Origin: Clostridia bacterium
GTDB lineage: Bacteria > Bacillota > Clostridia > Oscillospirales > UBA644
Direction: 5' to 3'
Length of the DNA stretch: 42,051 nucleotides
Assembly: GCA_017934975.1 (NCBI GenBank)
Contig: JAGBIM010000015.1
Coordinates: forward strand, 1-42,051
How positions within the stretch are numbered: position 1 is the stretch's first letter; each line of letters begins with the position of its first letter. Positions 1 to 6,101 of the stretch are shown here, one piece after another. The notes under the pieces were generated by a model, which was not told where the DNA came from, ran no database searches, and worked only from the letters and a program-made list of their open reading frames with translations. A program made the translations under genes and the position numbers.

Positions 1-113
1 GTGTCAATGACGAAGAGGTTCCACCCGTTCCCATTCCGAACACGGTAGTTAAGCTCTTGGGTGCTGAAAATACTTGGCTGGAGACGGCCCGGGAAAATAG
101 GGCGATGCCGACA
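1..113 (+). rRNA. rrf: 5S ribosomal RNA, 3' portion
   Basis: The conserved 5S core is readable: the CCCGTTCCCATTCCGAACAC block near 26-45 and the GTTAAGCTCT block shortly after. A mature 5S would begin roughly 5-10 bases before the window, so the 5' end is missing. The 3' end is estimated from the expected length and a following T-rich stretch (118-125). Two tRNA genes follow closely, so this is the distal end of an rRNA operon whose 16S and 23S genes would lie to the left. Confidence 0.92.
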
Positions 114-136
114 TTCTCTTTTTTTCGTATCTATCC

Positions 137-211
137 GGCCCGTTAGTCAAGCGGTCAAGACGTTGGCCTCTCACGCCGAAGACAGGAGTTCGATTCTCCT
201 ACGGGTCACCA
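137..211 (+). tRNA. tRNA-Glu (anticodon CTC)
   Basis: A complete cloverleaf can be folded. The acceptor GGCCCGT pairs with ACGGGTC, the anticodon arm TTGGC/GCCGA encloses loop CTCTCAC with anticodon CTC, and a T-arm carries TTCGATT. The terminal CCA is encoded at 209-211. It lies about 25 bases after the 5S gene and is probably co-transcribed with the rRNA operon. Confidence 0.95.
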
Positions 212-213
212 AA

Positions 214-246
214 GGCTCCGAGGTACAAAACCCCGGAGTCTTTTTC
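214..246 (+). terminator. Intrinsic terminator-like hairpin after tRNA-Glu
   Basis: GGCTCCGAGG at 214-223 pairs with CCCCGGAGTC at 231-240, with one A/C mismatch and one G-T pair, followed by TTTTTCTT. A further tRNA follows only 17 bases later, so this may be partial termination or an RNA-processing stem inside the operon. Confidence 0.7.
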
Positions 247-262
247 TTATTATTGTATATAC

Positions 263-339
263 GGGCCTTTAGCTCAGTTGGTTAGAGCTCCCGGCTCATA
301 ACCGGTCGGTCCCGGGTTCGAGTCCCCGAAGGCCCACCA
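263..339 (+). tRNA. tRNA with CAT anticodon (elongator Met, possibly Ile2)
   Basis: The acceptor GGGCCTT pairs with AAGGCCC, the D-arm is GCTC/GAGC, the anticodon loop is CTCATAA (CAT), and CCA is encoded at 337-339. It starts with G-C and so is not initiator tRNA. The sequence resembles clostridial elongator tRNA-Met, but CAT also serves lysidine-modified tRNA-Ile2 and sequence reading alone does not separate the two. Two stem mismatches are visible: C-T closing the anticodon stem and C-C inside the T-stem. Confidence 0.92.
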
Positions 340-341
340 TA

Positions 342-377
342 TAAAACGGCAAGTTTCGATTGAAACTTGCCGTTTTA
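342..377 (+). terminator. Strong terminator ending the rRNA/tRNA operon (36-bp palindrome, copy 1)
   Basis: Arms TAAAACGGCAAGTTTC and GAAACTTGCCGTTTTA enclose a GATT loop. Because the stem is flanked by A and T tracts it can work in both directions. An identical 36-base palindrome recurs at 1876-1911 after the XRE gene. Confidence 0.85.
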
Positions 378-379
378 CC

Positions 380-527
380 ATGATATCCGTTCTTCCCGGA
401 ACGGGTGATATATCTCCGATATGATATCGCTCTGTGAGCGATGATATATGCCTGCGGCATATGAAAGAACGGATATTATATCATGCTTGCGGAGCAAGTA
501 TATCATATCGCGTAAGCGATATATCAT
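380..527. repeat. Array of short hairpins with ATGATAT/ATATCAT linkers (array A)
   Basis: Small near-perfect hairpins (for example ATCGCTCTGTGAGCGAT, ATGCCTGCGGCAT, CTTGCGGAGCAAG, ATCGCGTAAGCGAT) are separated by a short AT linker. The linker reads ATGATAT at 380, 421 and 441 and ATATCAT at 478, 500 and 521, so its orientation flips near 462. There is no coding potential. A second array of the same design lies at 22891-23062. Function is unknown. Confidence 0.8.
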
Positions 528-705
528 TTTTATGAGGATTTGAATTCATACGCAGAACGGACGAACTCCTCTTTTTTGTCCAGGCCGCGCAGGCAAGCTT
601 ATTCGGTGGCGTAGGCCCTATATCATATTACGTCAGCCATAAAACACGGATAACGTAACTAAACCGATCGTTTACAAAAACAACCCGAACTAAACAATGC
701 GGTTA
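528..705. other. Intergenic region without a recognisable gene
   Basis: No open frame with a ribosome binding site is visible. A GAGGA/TCCTC inverted pair followed by a T run near 533-576 could be a weak terminator, and one further ATATCAT linker copy occurs around 640-647. The rest is AT-rich and leads into the promoter of the XRE gene. Confidence 0.5.
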
Positions 706-734
706 TTGCAATTTCTACCGGTTTTTGTTATAAT
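706..734 (+). promoter_or_regulatory. Sigma-A promoter of the XRE regulator
   Basis: The -35 TTGCAA (706-711) and the -10 TATAAT (729-734) are separated by exactly 17 bases. The start codon at 780 lies about 40 bases after the expected transcription start. Confidence 0.85.
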
Positions 735-779
735 AGATTCAGAGGTTGCGCATCCCGTTGATTTGAAGGAGGAGAATTG

Positions 780-1847
780 ATGATTTTTTTGAGTGAGAAA
801 TTAAGAAAATTACGTAGGGAAAAGGGTAATACACAAGAAGACTTGGCAGAACATCTTGCTATCACGATGCAGGCTGTTTCAAAGTGGGAGCGTGACGAAG
901 GGTATCCGGATATTACGCTTTTACCTGCAATTGCATCCTATTACAACGTAAGTGTTGATGAACTTCTCGGTGTTGGGCGGATTGAGAAAGAGAAAAAGCT
1001 TAAAGAATATCGAGATAAAGGTATGGAGCTGTTTCGTGCGGGTAAAAATTCGGAGCGCGTGGCGTTGTGCCGTGAGGCAAAAAAAGAGTACCCCAACGAA
1101 CTTTCGGTGATATATGATTTGATGTATGCATTACAGGTTGAAAACAGAACGAAAAACGCCGACGAAATTATTGAATACGGAGAGCGAATATTGGCAGAAT
1201 CCACCGATACTTCTCTAAGGGGTGGGGCAATCCAGTCGCTGAGTTTTACCTATTATTTTGCAAAGGGCGATGCTGAATCTGCAAAGAAATATGCGAGAAT
1301 GGCAGACTGCTATGCGGTTACGTGTGATGAAATTATGCCGCACATACTTGAAGGAGATGAGGCTGTTGAGTATTGTCAGACAAACATTCAAAAACTTTTT
1401 GAGATGATTAAGATCCAAACGGATGTTATATGTCGGAAGGGAAAATATTCATCGGAAGATCGGATAAAAGCCTATACGTTTGTTCTTGATTGTTTCAAAT
1501 TACTGTATTCTGACGGAAACTATGGCTTTTATCACGGGAGAGTATCGGATTGTTATGAGAAATTAGCGTATTGTTATTTTGAACTTGGTAATGAGGCGCA
1601 GATGTTCTTTTGCCTGGCGAATGCGGCAGAGCATGCGATCAAATTTGACACCAGAAAAGATGGGATGAACACCGCTTTTATGGTGAATAAGGTGAAACAA
1701 TCTGTAGAGGACGAGTATAAAGATTACACGGAAAATGATTCCGGGTTGCTCTTAAAATCCTTGCGAAGCGAAAAATTCGCACATCTGCAAAACGATCCTC
1801 GCATGGTGGAAGTTATAAAAAAATTAACACCCGTAGCGATTTTGTAA
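780..1847 (+). CDS. XRE-family transcriptional regulator with helical C-terminal domain
   Basis: A cytoplasmic DNA-binding regulator of about 355 residues. Residues 5-60 form a typical Cro/C1 helix-turn-helix (LRREKGNTQEDLAEHL, then QAVSKWERDEGYPD, ending in VSVDELLG). The remainder is predicted helical with aromatic and charged residues, resembling the TPR-like sensory regions of many Firmicute XRE proteins; no specific ligand can be named. The ATG at 780 is preferred over the in-frame TTG at 777 because GAAGGAGGAG ends 5 bases upstream of it. The gene has its own promoter and its own terminator, so it is monocistronic. It is AT-rich compared with genes after 4000. The targets are unknown; the convergent hydrolase operon downstream is one candidate. 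Confidence 0.88.
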   Translation: MIFLSEKLRKLRREKGNTQEDLAEHLAITMQAVSKWERDEGYPDITLLPAIASYYNVSVDELLGVGRIEKEKKLKEYRDKGMELFRAGKNSERVALCREAKKEYPNELSVIYDLMYALQVENRTKNADEIIEYGERILAESTDTSLRGGAIQSLSFTYYFAKGDAESAKKYARMADCYAVTCDEIMPHILEGDEAVEYCQTNIQKLFEMIKIQTDVICRKGKYSSEDRIKAYTFVLDCFKLLYSDGNYGFYHGRVSDCYEKLAYCYFELGNEAQMFFCLANAAEHAIKFDTRKDGMNTAFMVNKVKQSVEDEYKDYTENDSGLLLKSLRSEKFAHLQNDPRMVEVIKKLTPVAIL

Positions 1848-1875
1848 ATATTTATTTTTGTACTGTAATCTCACG

Positions 1876-1911
1876 TAAAACGGCAAGTTTCGATTGAAAC
1901 TTGCCGTTTTA
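1876..1911. terminator. Bidirectional terminator (36-bp palindrome, copy 2)
   Basis: Base-for-base identical to the palindrome at 342-377. It sits between the convergent XRE gene and HAD gene, whose stop codon is at 1909-1911, and can serve both strands. Confidence 0.85.
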
Positions 1912-2679
1912 CACTGTTGATAATATTTGTTCGATGAACTTTGCGACGCCGTCTTCGTCGTTGCTTTCTGCGATAAAATCCGCTGCCTCTTTTACTTCGT
2001 CAATTCCGTTTGACACCGCAATTCCTATCTTGCACATTTTGATCGGTTCAATATCGTCATGGTCATCCCCGAAATAAGCCGCTTCTTCGGGAGAGCATCC
2101 GCAAAGATTCAGCAGCGTTTTGATGCCGTTCCACTTTGTTGCAGATTTGTCCATGATTTGCATTAAATATCCGTGCGCTACCGAATAATACAAGTCTTCC
2201 GTCAGGTCATTTTTTACGGTTTCTAATACGTCTTCACTATCAATATGTACAAGTAATTTCAAGACTCCTTCCGATTTTGCAACCTCAATCAAATCATCAC
2301 AAACAACAGTAGGGTAATCTTCAATAAATCGATTGGAATAAGCGCAATCACCGGTTTCAAGAGTGATCCGAATGTTTTGAATGTTACCCAAAGTTTTCAA
2401 CAAGCGTTCTGCGCTATCGGGGCGAAGGAAAAACTCCGTCCTGTGATCGCCGCAGAGCACTCTCGCACCATTGGAAACCACCAGTCCATCAAAATCGACG
2501 ATATCGCAAAACTGCATTACGTCACGTTGCGGGCGAGCTGTTGCAACGATAATCTTAACACCGCATTTCTTGCATCTGTTTAATACGTCAACGGTGTATT
2601 GAGAAATCGTTTTGTTTGAACGAAGCAAGGTCCGATCAAGATCTACGACGATGGCTCTCTTGTTTTTCATTCTGTTCAT
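1909..2679 (-). CDS. Cof-type HAD family hydrolase
   Basis: A 256-residue haloacid dehalogenase-superfamily phosphatase of the Cof/IIB type, normally acting on small phosphorylated sugars or nucleotides in the cytoplasm. Motif I DLDRT is at residues 13-17 and supplies the nucleophile and acid-base aspartates; motif II is ATARPQ near residue 47; the motif III lysine lies in KWNGIK; motif IV is FGDDHDD, followed by the usual IAVSNG. Length fits the family. The start codon overlaps the stop of the HD gene by one base (TAATG), and AGGTGA sits upstream of it, so it is the last gene of the Nudix-HD-HAD operon. The substrate cannot be assigned. Confidence 0.92.
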   Translation of the reverse strand: MNRMKNKRAIVVDLDRTLLRSNKTISQYTVDVLNRCKKCGVKIIVATARPQRDVMQFCDIVDFDGLVVSNGARVLCGDHRTEFFLRPDSAERLLKTLGNIQNIRITLETGDCAYSNRFIEDYPTVVCDDLIEVAKSEGVLKLLVHIDSEDVLETVKNDLTEDLYYSVAHGYLMQIMDKSATKWNGIKTLLNLCGCSPEEAAYFGDDHDDIEPIKMCKIGIAVSNGIDEVKEAADFIAESNDEDGVAKFIEQILSTV

Positions 2680-3257
2680 TAAAAATCACCTATCAGCGTT
2701 TCCTCGGAAATTTTATTCAAACTATCCTGACGAACTTCTTCCCGAAGAACCTTTGTCCAAGCCGACCATTCACAATTCTTCTGACCATATATAAGATTTA
2801 ACTCATATTCAAGCGGAAGCCAAGATGCAAGATCAGCTTCATTGTGTGATATCAACGCTTCCAGATTATCGAGAGATTTCAGCAATTTCGCTTCCGTAGT
2901 TACCCCCGATTTTAGTTCTGCAAGCAGGGCTGCCCACTCCTCAAAATGAGGCGAAGGCAAATCTTCCAACAGTTTCAGTATGGCACCATCCTCGCAGGCT
3001 TCGTCTTGTTCTGTTTTCTTGAATGCCGGGACATCTCCCGTCAACGCTTCACCAAGATCATGCACCAAGCACATTTTCAGAAGTTTTTCTGTATCCAATT
3101 CGGGGAATTCATCTGCGCACAGCATCGCCATGACAGCAAGCCTCCAGGAATGCTCAGCTACACTTTCTTTCCTGCCCGTCGTTGTCCAAGAATGGCGGGT
3201 ATTGCATTTCAGTTTTTCGATTTTATTTAGAAAATTGATTAGCGTTCGCTGATTCAT
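2679..3257 (-). CDS. HD-domain hydrolase, YfbR/5'-deoxynucleotidase-like
   Basis: A 192-residue HD-superfamily metal-dependent phosphohydrolase of the HD_3 type. The metal ligands are visible as the H of VAEHSWR, the HD pair in CLVHDLGEAL, and a later aspartate in LLKSLDNLEAL. Members with this layout include 5'-deoxynucleotidases such as YfbR, so a nucleotide substrate is plausible but not proven. The start at 3257 has GAGGTG at a suitable distance. It is the middle gene of the operon: 18 bases after the Nudix gene and overlapping the HAD gene by one base. Confidence 0.88.
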   Translation of the reverse strand: MNQRTLINFLNKIEKLKCNTRHSWTTTGRKESVAEHSWRLAVMAMLCADEFPELDTEKLLKMCLVHDLGEALTGDVPAFKKTEQDEACEDGAILKLLEDLPSPHFEEWAALLAELKSGVTTEAKLLKSLDNLEALISHNEADLASWLPLEYELNLIYGQKNCEWSAWTKVLREEVRQDSLNKISEETLIGDF

Positions 3258-3275
3258 ATTACACCTCAGCTCCGA

Positions 3276-3731
3276 TCATCCGAAAAGAACATAGTCCTGT
3301 TCCGTGGAAGACTTCGGAATATAATCGTTTTGGGGGATTCCGCCGTTTTTGTTTTTCAGATAGATTTTCAGCAATTCACGGCTCATATTGGTGATATCCC
3401 CACGTTCGATTGCCTCTTCGGGAGATAGCAGGAGTACCTCGCTGTTTTCGTGATGATCCGATTTTGGTGTACCGGAAATATAGTTTAACGCATAAATAGC
3501 ACACCATTGATTCGATTTAAACTGCATGGAAAGCAAAGTTCTTGCACGAACGACCACACCAGTCTCTTCTAAAACTTCTCGTTCAATGGCTGTAGTTGGC
3601 AATTCGTTTTCTTCTACGTATCCGCCCGGACATAAGATGCGATTCTTTGCAGAACCGTAGGTGTGACGAACAAGCAATACTTTTCCGTCGATTTCAACGA
3701 TTCCGCATACGGTAAAAAAACCGTTTCCCAT
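3276..3731 (-). CDS. NUDIX hydrolase
   Basis: About 151 residues. A complete Nudix box is present: a glycine, then YVEEN, E, LPTTAIE and REVLEETGV, matching Gx5Ex7REUxEExGU. This family cleaves nucleoside diphosphate derivatives. The start is placed at 3731 because AAGAGGAG lies 7 bases upstream. The upstream in-frame ATG at 3758 has no ribosome site and would fall within a few bases of the expected transcription start. It is the first gene of the minus-strand operon driven by the consensus promoter at 3773-3801. Its exact substrate is unknown. Confidence 0.9.
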   Translation of the reverse strand: MGNGFFTVCGIVEIDGKVLLVRHTYGSAKNRILCPGGYVEENELPTTAIEREVLEETGVVVRARTLLSMQFKSNQWCAIYALNYISGTPKSDHHENSEVLLLSPEEAIERGDITNMSRELLKIYLKNKNGGIPQNDYIPKSSTEQDYVLFG

Positions 3732-3772
3732 GATTATGCTCCTCTTATACCGATTCATTATTTCTTTTTTTT

Positions 3773-3801
3773 ATTATACTTCATTTTGTCTTTTCTGTCA
3801 A
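3773..3801 (-). promoter_or_regulatory. Consensus promoter of the Nudix-HD-HAD operon
   Basis: On the minus strand, TTGACA (3801-3796) and TATAAT (3778-3773) are separated by 17 bases. It is back-to-back with a plus-strand consensus promoter; the two -35 boxes are 8 bases apart. Confidence 0.88.
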
Positions 3802-3809
3802 GTGTGCTC

Positions 3810-3838
3810 TTGACAGAATCTCCGTCCCGTGTTATAAT
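3810..3838 (+). promoter_or_regulatory. Orphan plus-strand consensus promoter
   Basis: TTGACA (3810-3815), 17 bases, TATAAT (3833-3838): a perfect sigma-A match. Nothing obviously coding follows on the plus strand. A transcript would begin near 3845, at once form the hairpin at 3851-3871, and then run through the degenerate repeats and antisense into the oxidoreductase gene ending at 4006. It may make a small or antisense RNA. Confidence 0.7.
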
Positions 3839-3845
3839 GAATAGG

Positions 3846-3874
3846 AAAAAGGCACCCCTTTTTGGGGTGCCTTT
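3846..3874 (-). terminator. Terminator of the oxidoreductase operon
   Basis: GGCACCCC (3851-3858) and GGGGTGCC (3864-3871) enclose a five-base loop. Read on the minus strand the stem is followed by TTTTT, so it is a strong terminator for the operon arriving from 4006. Read on the plus strand it is followed by only TTT and would terminate weakly. Confidence 0.85.
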
Positions 3875-3998
3875 GTGAAGAGCTTGATTGTTTTTGTGAA
3901 AGATCTGATTGTTCTGTGATAAAACAGGTTGCTTCTGTGCGATCCGAACGGGATCTTGGAAAAGATCGGATTTCTTTTGCGAAGTGATTGTTTTGCGA
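3869..3998. repeat. Degenerate direct repeats, about 21-bp spacing
   Basis: Six imperfect copies of a motif close to TGATTGTTYTGYGA, read on the plus strand, end at about 3878, 3899, 3919, 3942, 3982 and 3998. Spacings are 21, 20, 23, 40 and 16, roughly two helical turns with one copy missing. They lie between the oxidoreductase stop codon and its terminator. No function is recognised. Confidence 0.6.
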
Positions 3999-4005
3999 AA
4001 TCAAA

Positions 4006-4857
4006 TCAGATCGATTTGGTGGGGACTTCCAGCCAAGGGTTGCTTGCCGCTTCCAGGAGGGCGTCCCGCAGGGCCATGACCGCAAGGGTTTCGGTGCCGT
4101 CGAAGGAGGGCTTGCCCGATTCGTAGAAGCGGAGAATGTCGCAGATCAGGCAGTGGAAATAGTCGGATTTCAGGGCCTTGTATTGGTCCTTTTCTCCTTC
4201 CGCGGCCCAGCAGGCGGTGAAGGGCAGGGGGGGCGCGTAGGTCAAAGTGGCCTTCTTGCCGTTTTCGCAATCCACCTGGAACACGATTTGATTTCCTTGA
4301 TTGTACGCCACCACCAGTTTGTTGCCCGTGCCGAGGAGTCGGATGGCGTTTTCCGCTTGATGGACGATATATTCCTCCGCCGAGCCGCCGCCACCGGTGA
4401 GAAGCAGGTTCTGCACGTTTTGGCAATCCTTCAGCTCTTCCGCATAGCGCAGGGCAGAGGTGGAGAAGAAGGGCGTGTTATATTGAGCCGCCAGGGCGAA
4501 GATTTCCTTTGCGGTTTCCAGATCGGGGGCAAAGGTTTTGTCCACGTAGACCCGTTTCCCGTAGGGGAACACTTTTTTGGCGTAGGGCAGGTGCTTGTGG
4601 GGATCGGAGGGGGCGAGAATCAGAATCACGTCGGCCTTTTCGCAGAGTTCGTCGATGGTCTCGCAAGGGGTGACGCCGTATTTTTCGCACCATTGTGCGG
4701 TGGTTTCGCCGTTTTTGGGGGAGACGTGGGTTTCCGCCCAAGCGTAGGCTACTTTATAATCGGTGCCAAGCTCTTTGTTACATTCGTCGATCCAGCCCAC
4801 GTAATTGTTTGCGTGCCATTCGCTGAGATAATAATCCACAAAACCGATGGTTTTCAT
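4006..4857 (-). CDS. Gfo/Idh/MocA-like oxidoreductase
   Basis: A 283-residue protein whose N-terminal half reads as a Rossmann NAD(P)-binding domain of the MocA family: beta-strand MKTIGFVDYY, then KADVILILAPSDPHK and RVYVDKTFAPD, the last at the place of the EKP motif. A DKT in place of EKP and the absence of a clear GxGxxG loop suggest a divergent member, possibly with a modified or lost redox function. It is the second gene of a two-gene minus operon: its ATG follows immediately after the stop of the larger oxidoreductase. The pair may act together on one sugar or cyclitol. The substrate is unknown. Confidence 0.82.
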   Translation of the reverse strand: MKTIGFVDYYLSEWHANNYVGWIDECNKELGTDYKVAYAWAETHVSPKNGETTAQWCEKYGVTPCETIDELCEKADVILILAPSDPHKHLPYAKKVFPYGKRVYVDKTFAPDLETAKEIFALAAQYNTPFFSTSALRYAEELKDCQNVQNLLLTGGGGSAEEYIVHQAENAIRLLGTGNKLVVAYNQGNQIVFQVDCENGKKATLTYAPPLPFTACWAAEGEKDQYKALKSDYFHCLICDILRFYESGKPSFDGTETLAVMALRDALLEAASNPWLEVPTKSI

Positions 4858-5925
4858 TTAGAAACGCACCTCTTCCCGTTTTTCCGCGGACTGATAGAGG
4901 GCATCCAGCAGCTTCGCACTTTCGAGAATGTTGTCGATGTGGGATTTGGTCTTGACGCCCGTGTGGATGGATTCCAGGAAGGCTTCGTTTTCTTTGCGGT
5001 ACATATTGGGAATTTCGTGGTCGGATTCCTTGGATTCCAGGGTTGCACCGTCGAAGAAGGTAAACTGACCGCCGTAGGTCAAACGGGCACCGCCCTTGTC
5101 GCCGAGAATGTCGATGAACATTTCGTTCTTTTCCTTGGGCAGGTTCTGGGCCCAGGCGCCGTTGAGGGAGATGCTGGCCTTGTCGGTGCGTACGTAGCCG
5201 GTGATGAAGTCGTCCACGTCGTTGGTGCCGTTTTCCACGTCGGAGGTGTCTTCCGCCCACATACTGGTGTATTTATAGGATTTCATATCCTTGGCCATTT
5301 CGCAATAGGTGTCGCAGGTGAGGTTCTGCAGCTTTGCGCCGCCGAGGATGTAGAGAATCAGATCCAGGAAGTGTACGCCCCAGTCGATCAAAACGCCGCC
5401 GCCCGATTGGGACTTGGTGGTGAAGGCGCCGCCCAGACCGGGAATGGAGCGGGAGGAGCGGAAGGAGCAGTATACGTGATACACGTTGCCGAATTCCCCG
5501 TTGCGGTTCATTTCTTCCAGCTTTTCTACGGAAGCGTGATAACGGTTGCAGACGCCGATGTTCAGCATCAGACCCCGCTTGTTGGCTTCTTCGGCCATTT
5601 CGCAGGAGAGGGCGTAGTTGACGGTGATGGGCTTTTCGCAGAAGACGTGCTTGCCGGCCTTCAAAGCGTCCATGGTGATGGTGTAGTGGGCGTAGTTGGG
5701 GGTCAGAATCCAGACGGCCTGAACCTCGTCGTCCTCCAGAGCAACCTTATAGTCGGTAATGACCTGCTCGATCAAGGGGAATTTTTCCTTGGACTTTTCT
5801 GCCTTTTCCAGAATCAAATCGCATCCGTATTTGATACGGGGAGGATTCTTCATTTCTGCCATAGCAGCCAAGTGTACCTGTGCGATGCGTCCGCATCCGA
5901 TAACGGCGATCACGTTCTGTTTCAT
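4858..5925 (-). CDS. Gfo/Idh/MocA family oxidoreductase
   Basis: A 355-residue NAD(P)-dependent sugar or cyclitol dehydrogenase. The nucleotide-binding loop VIGCGRIAQVH is at the N-terminus, the catalytic-lysine motif CEKPITVN near residue 95, and the C-terminal alpha/beta domain contains GGGVLIDWGVHFLDLI, typical of the family's histidine-bearing substrate site. Length is normal. It is the first gene of the operon, transcribed from the promoter at 5970-5998 and divergent from the AraC gene, which is the likely regulator. The substrate cannot be read from sequence. Confidence 0.92.
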   Translation of the reverse strand: MKQNVIAVIGCGRIAQVHLAAMAEMKNPPRIKYGCDLILEKAEKSKEKFPLIEQVITDYKVALEDDEVQAVWILTPNYAHYTITMDALKAGKHVFCEKPITVNYALSCEMAEEANKRGLMLNIGVCNRYHASVEKLEEMNRNGEFGNVYHVYCSFRSSRSIPGLGGAFTTKSQSGGGVLIDWGVHFLDLILYILGGAKLQNLTCDTYCEMAKDMKSYKYTSMWAEDTSDVENGTNDVDDFITGYVRTDKASISLNGAWAQNLPKEKNEMFIDILGDKGGARLTYGGQFTFFDGATLESKESDHEIPNMYRKENEAFLESIHTGVKTKSHIDNILESAKLLDALYQSAEKREEVRF

Positions 5926-5969
5926 AGTCCGATACCTTCCTTTTCTCTGTGAGAATTTTCGTTGCTTTC

Positions 5970-5998
5970 ATTGTACAACAATTTGTCGTGTTTGTAAA
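5970..5998 (-). promoter_or_regulatory. Promoter of the oxidoreductase operon with overlapping palindrome
   Basis: On the minus strand, TTTACA (5998-5993), 17 bases, TACAAT (5975-5970). A TTGTACAA palindrome at 5971-5978 overlaps the -10 box and could be a regulator site, for example for the divergent AraC protein. The operator role is inference. Confidence 0.7.
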
Positions 5999-6101
5999 TA
6001 TCCGCACTTAAGTAAAAACATATCATTTTTTATTATTTTCCCGCTTTTTTGCATAATAATTGAAAAAAACCATCGCAATTCTTGATAGGAGCGTGTTTTT
6101 G

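Noticed and set aside
1..340. tRNA-Met 3' end as an integration site for an element covering the AT-rich block
   Set aside because: No second copy of the tRNA 3' end and no integrase were seen in the window; only the 36-bp terminator is duplicated.
3732..3758. N-terminal extension of the Nudix protein from ATG 3758
   Set aside because: No ribosome site there, and it would start almost at the transcription start; the ATG at 3731 has an excellent site.
3798..4085. A 95-codon minus-strand frame containing the degenerate repeats
   Set aside because: It would read through the terminator and the promoter region. The repeats are better treated as DNA or RNA sequence.
3988..5952. A 654-codon plus-strand frame downstream of the orphan promoter
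   Set aside because: It lies opposite two MocA-like genes with clear motifs and has no family features of its own. The orphan promoter is better explained by a non-coding RNA, if it is active.
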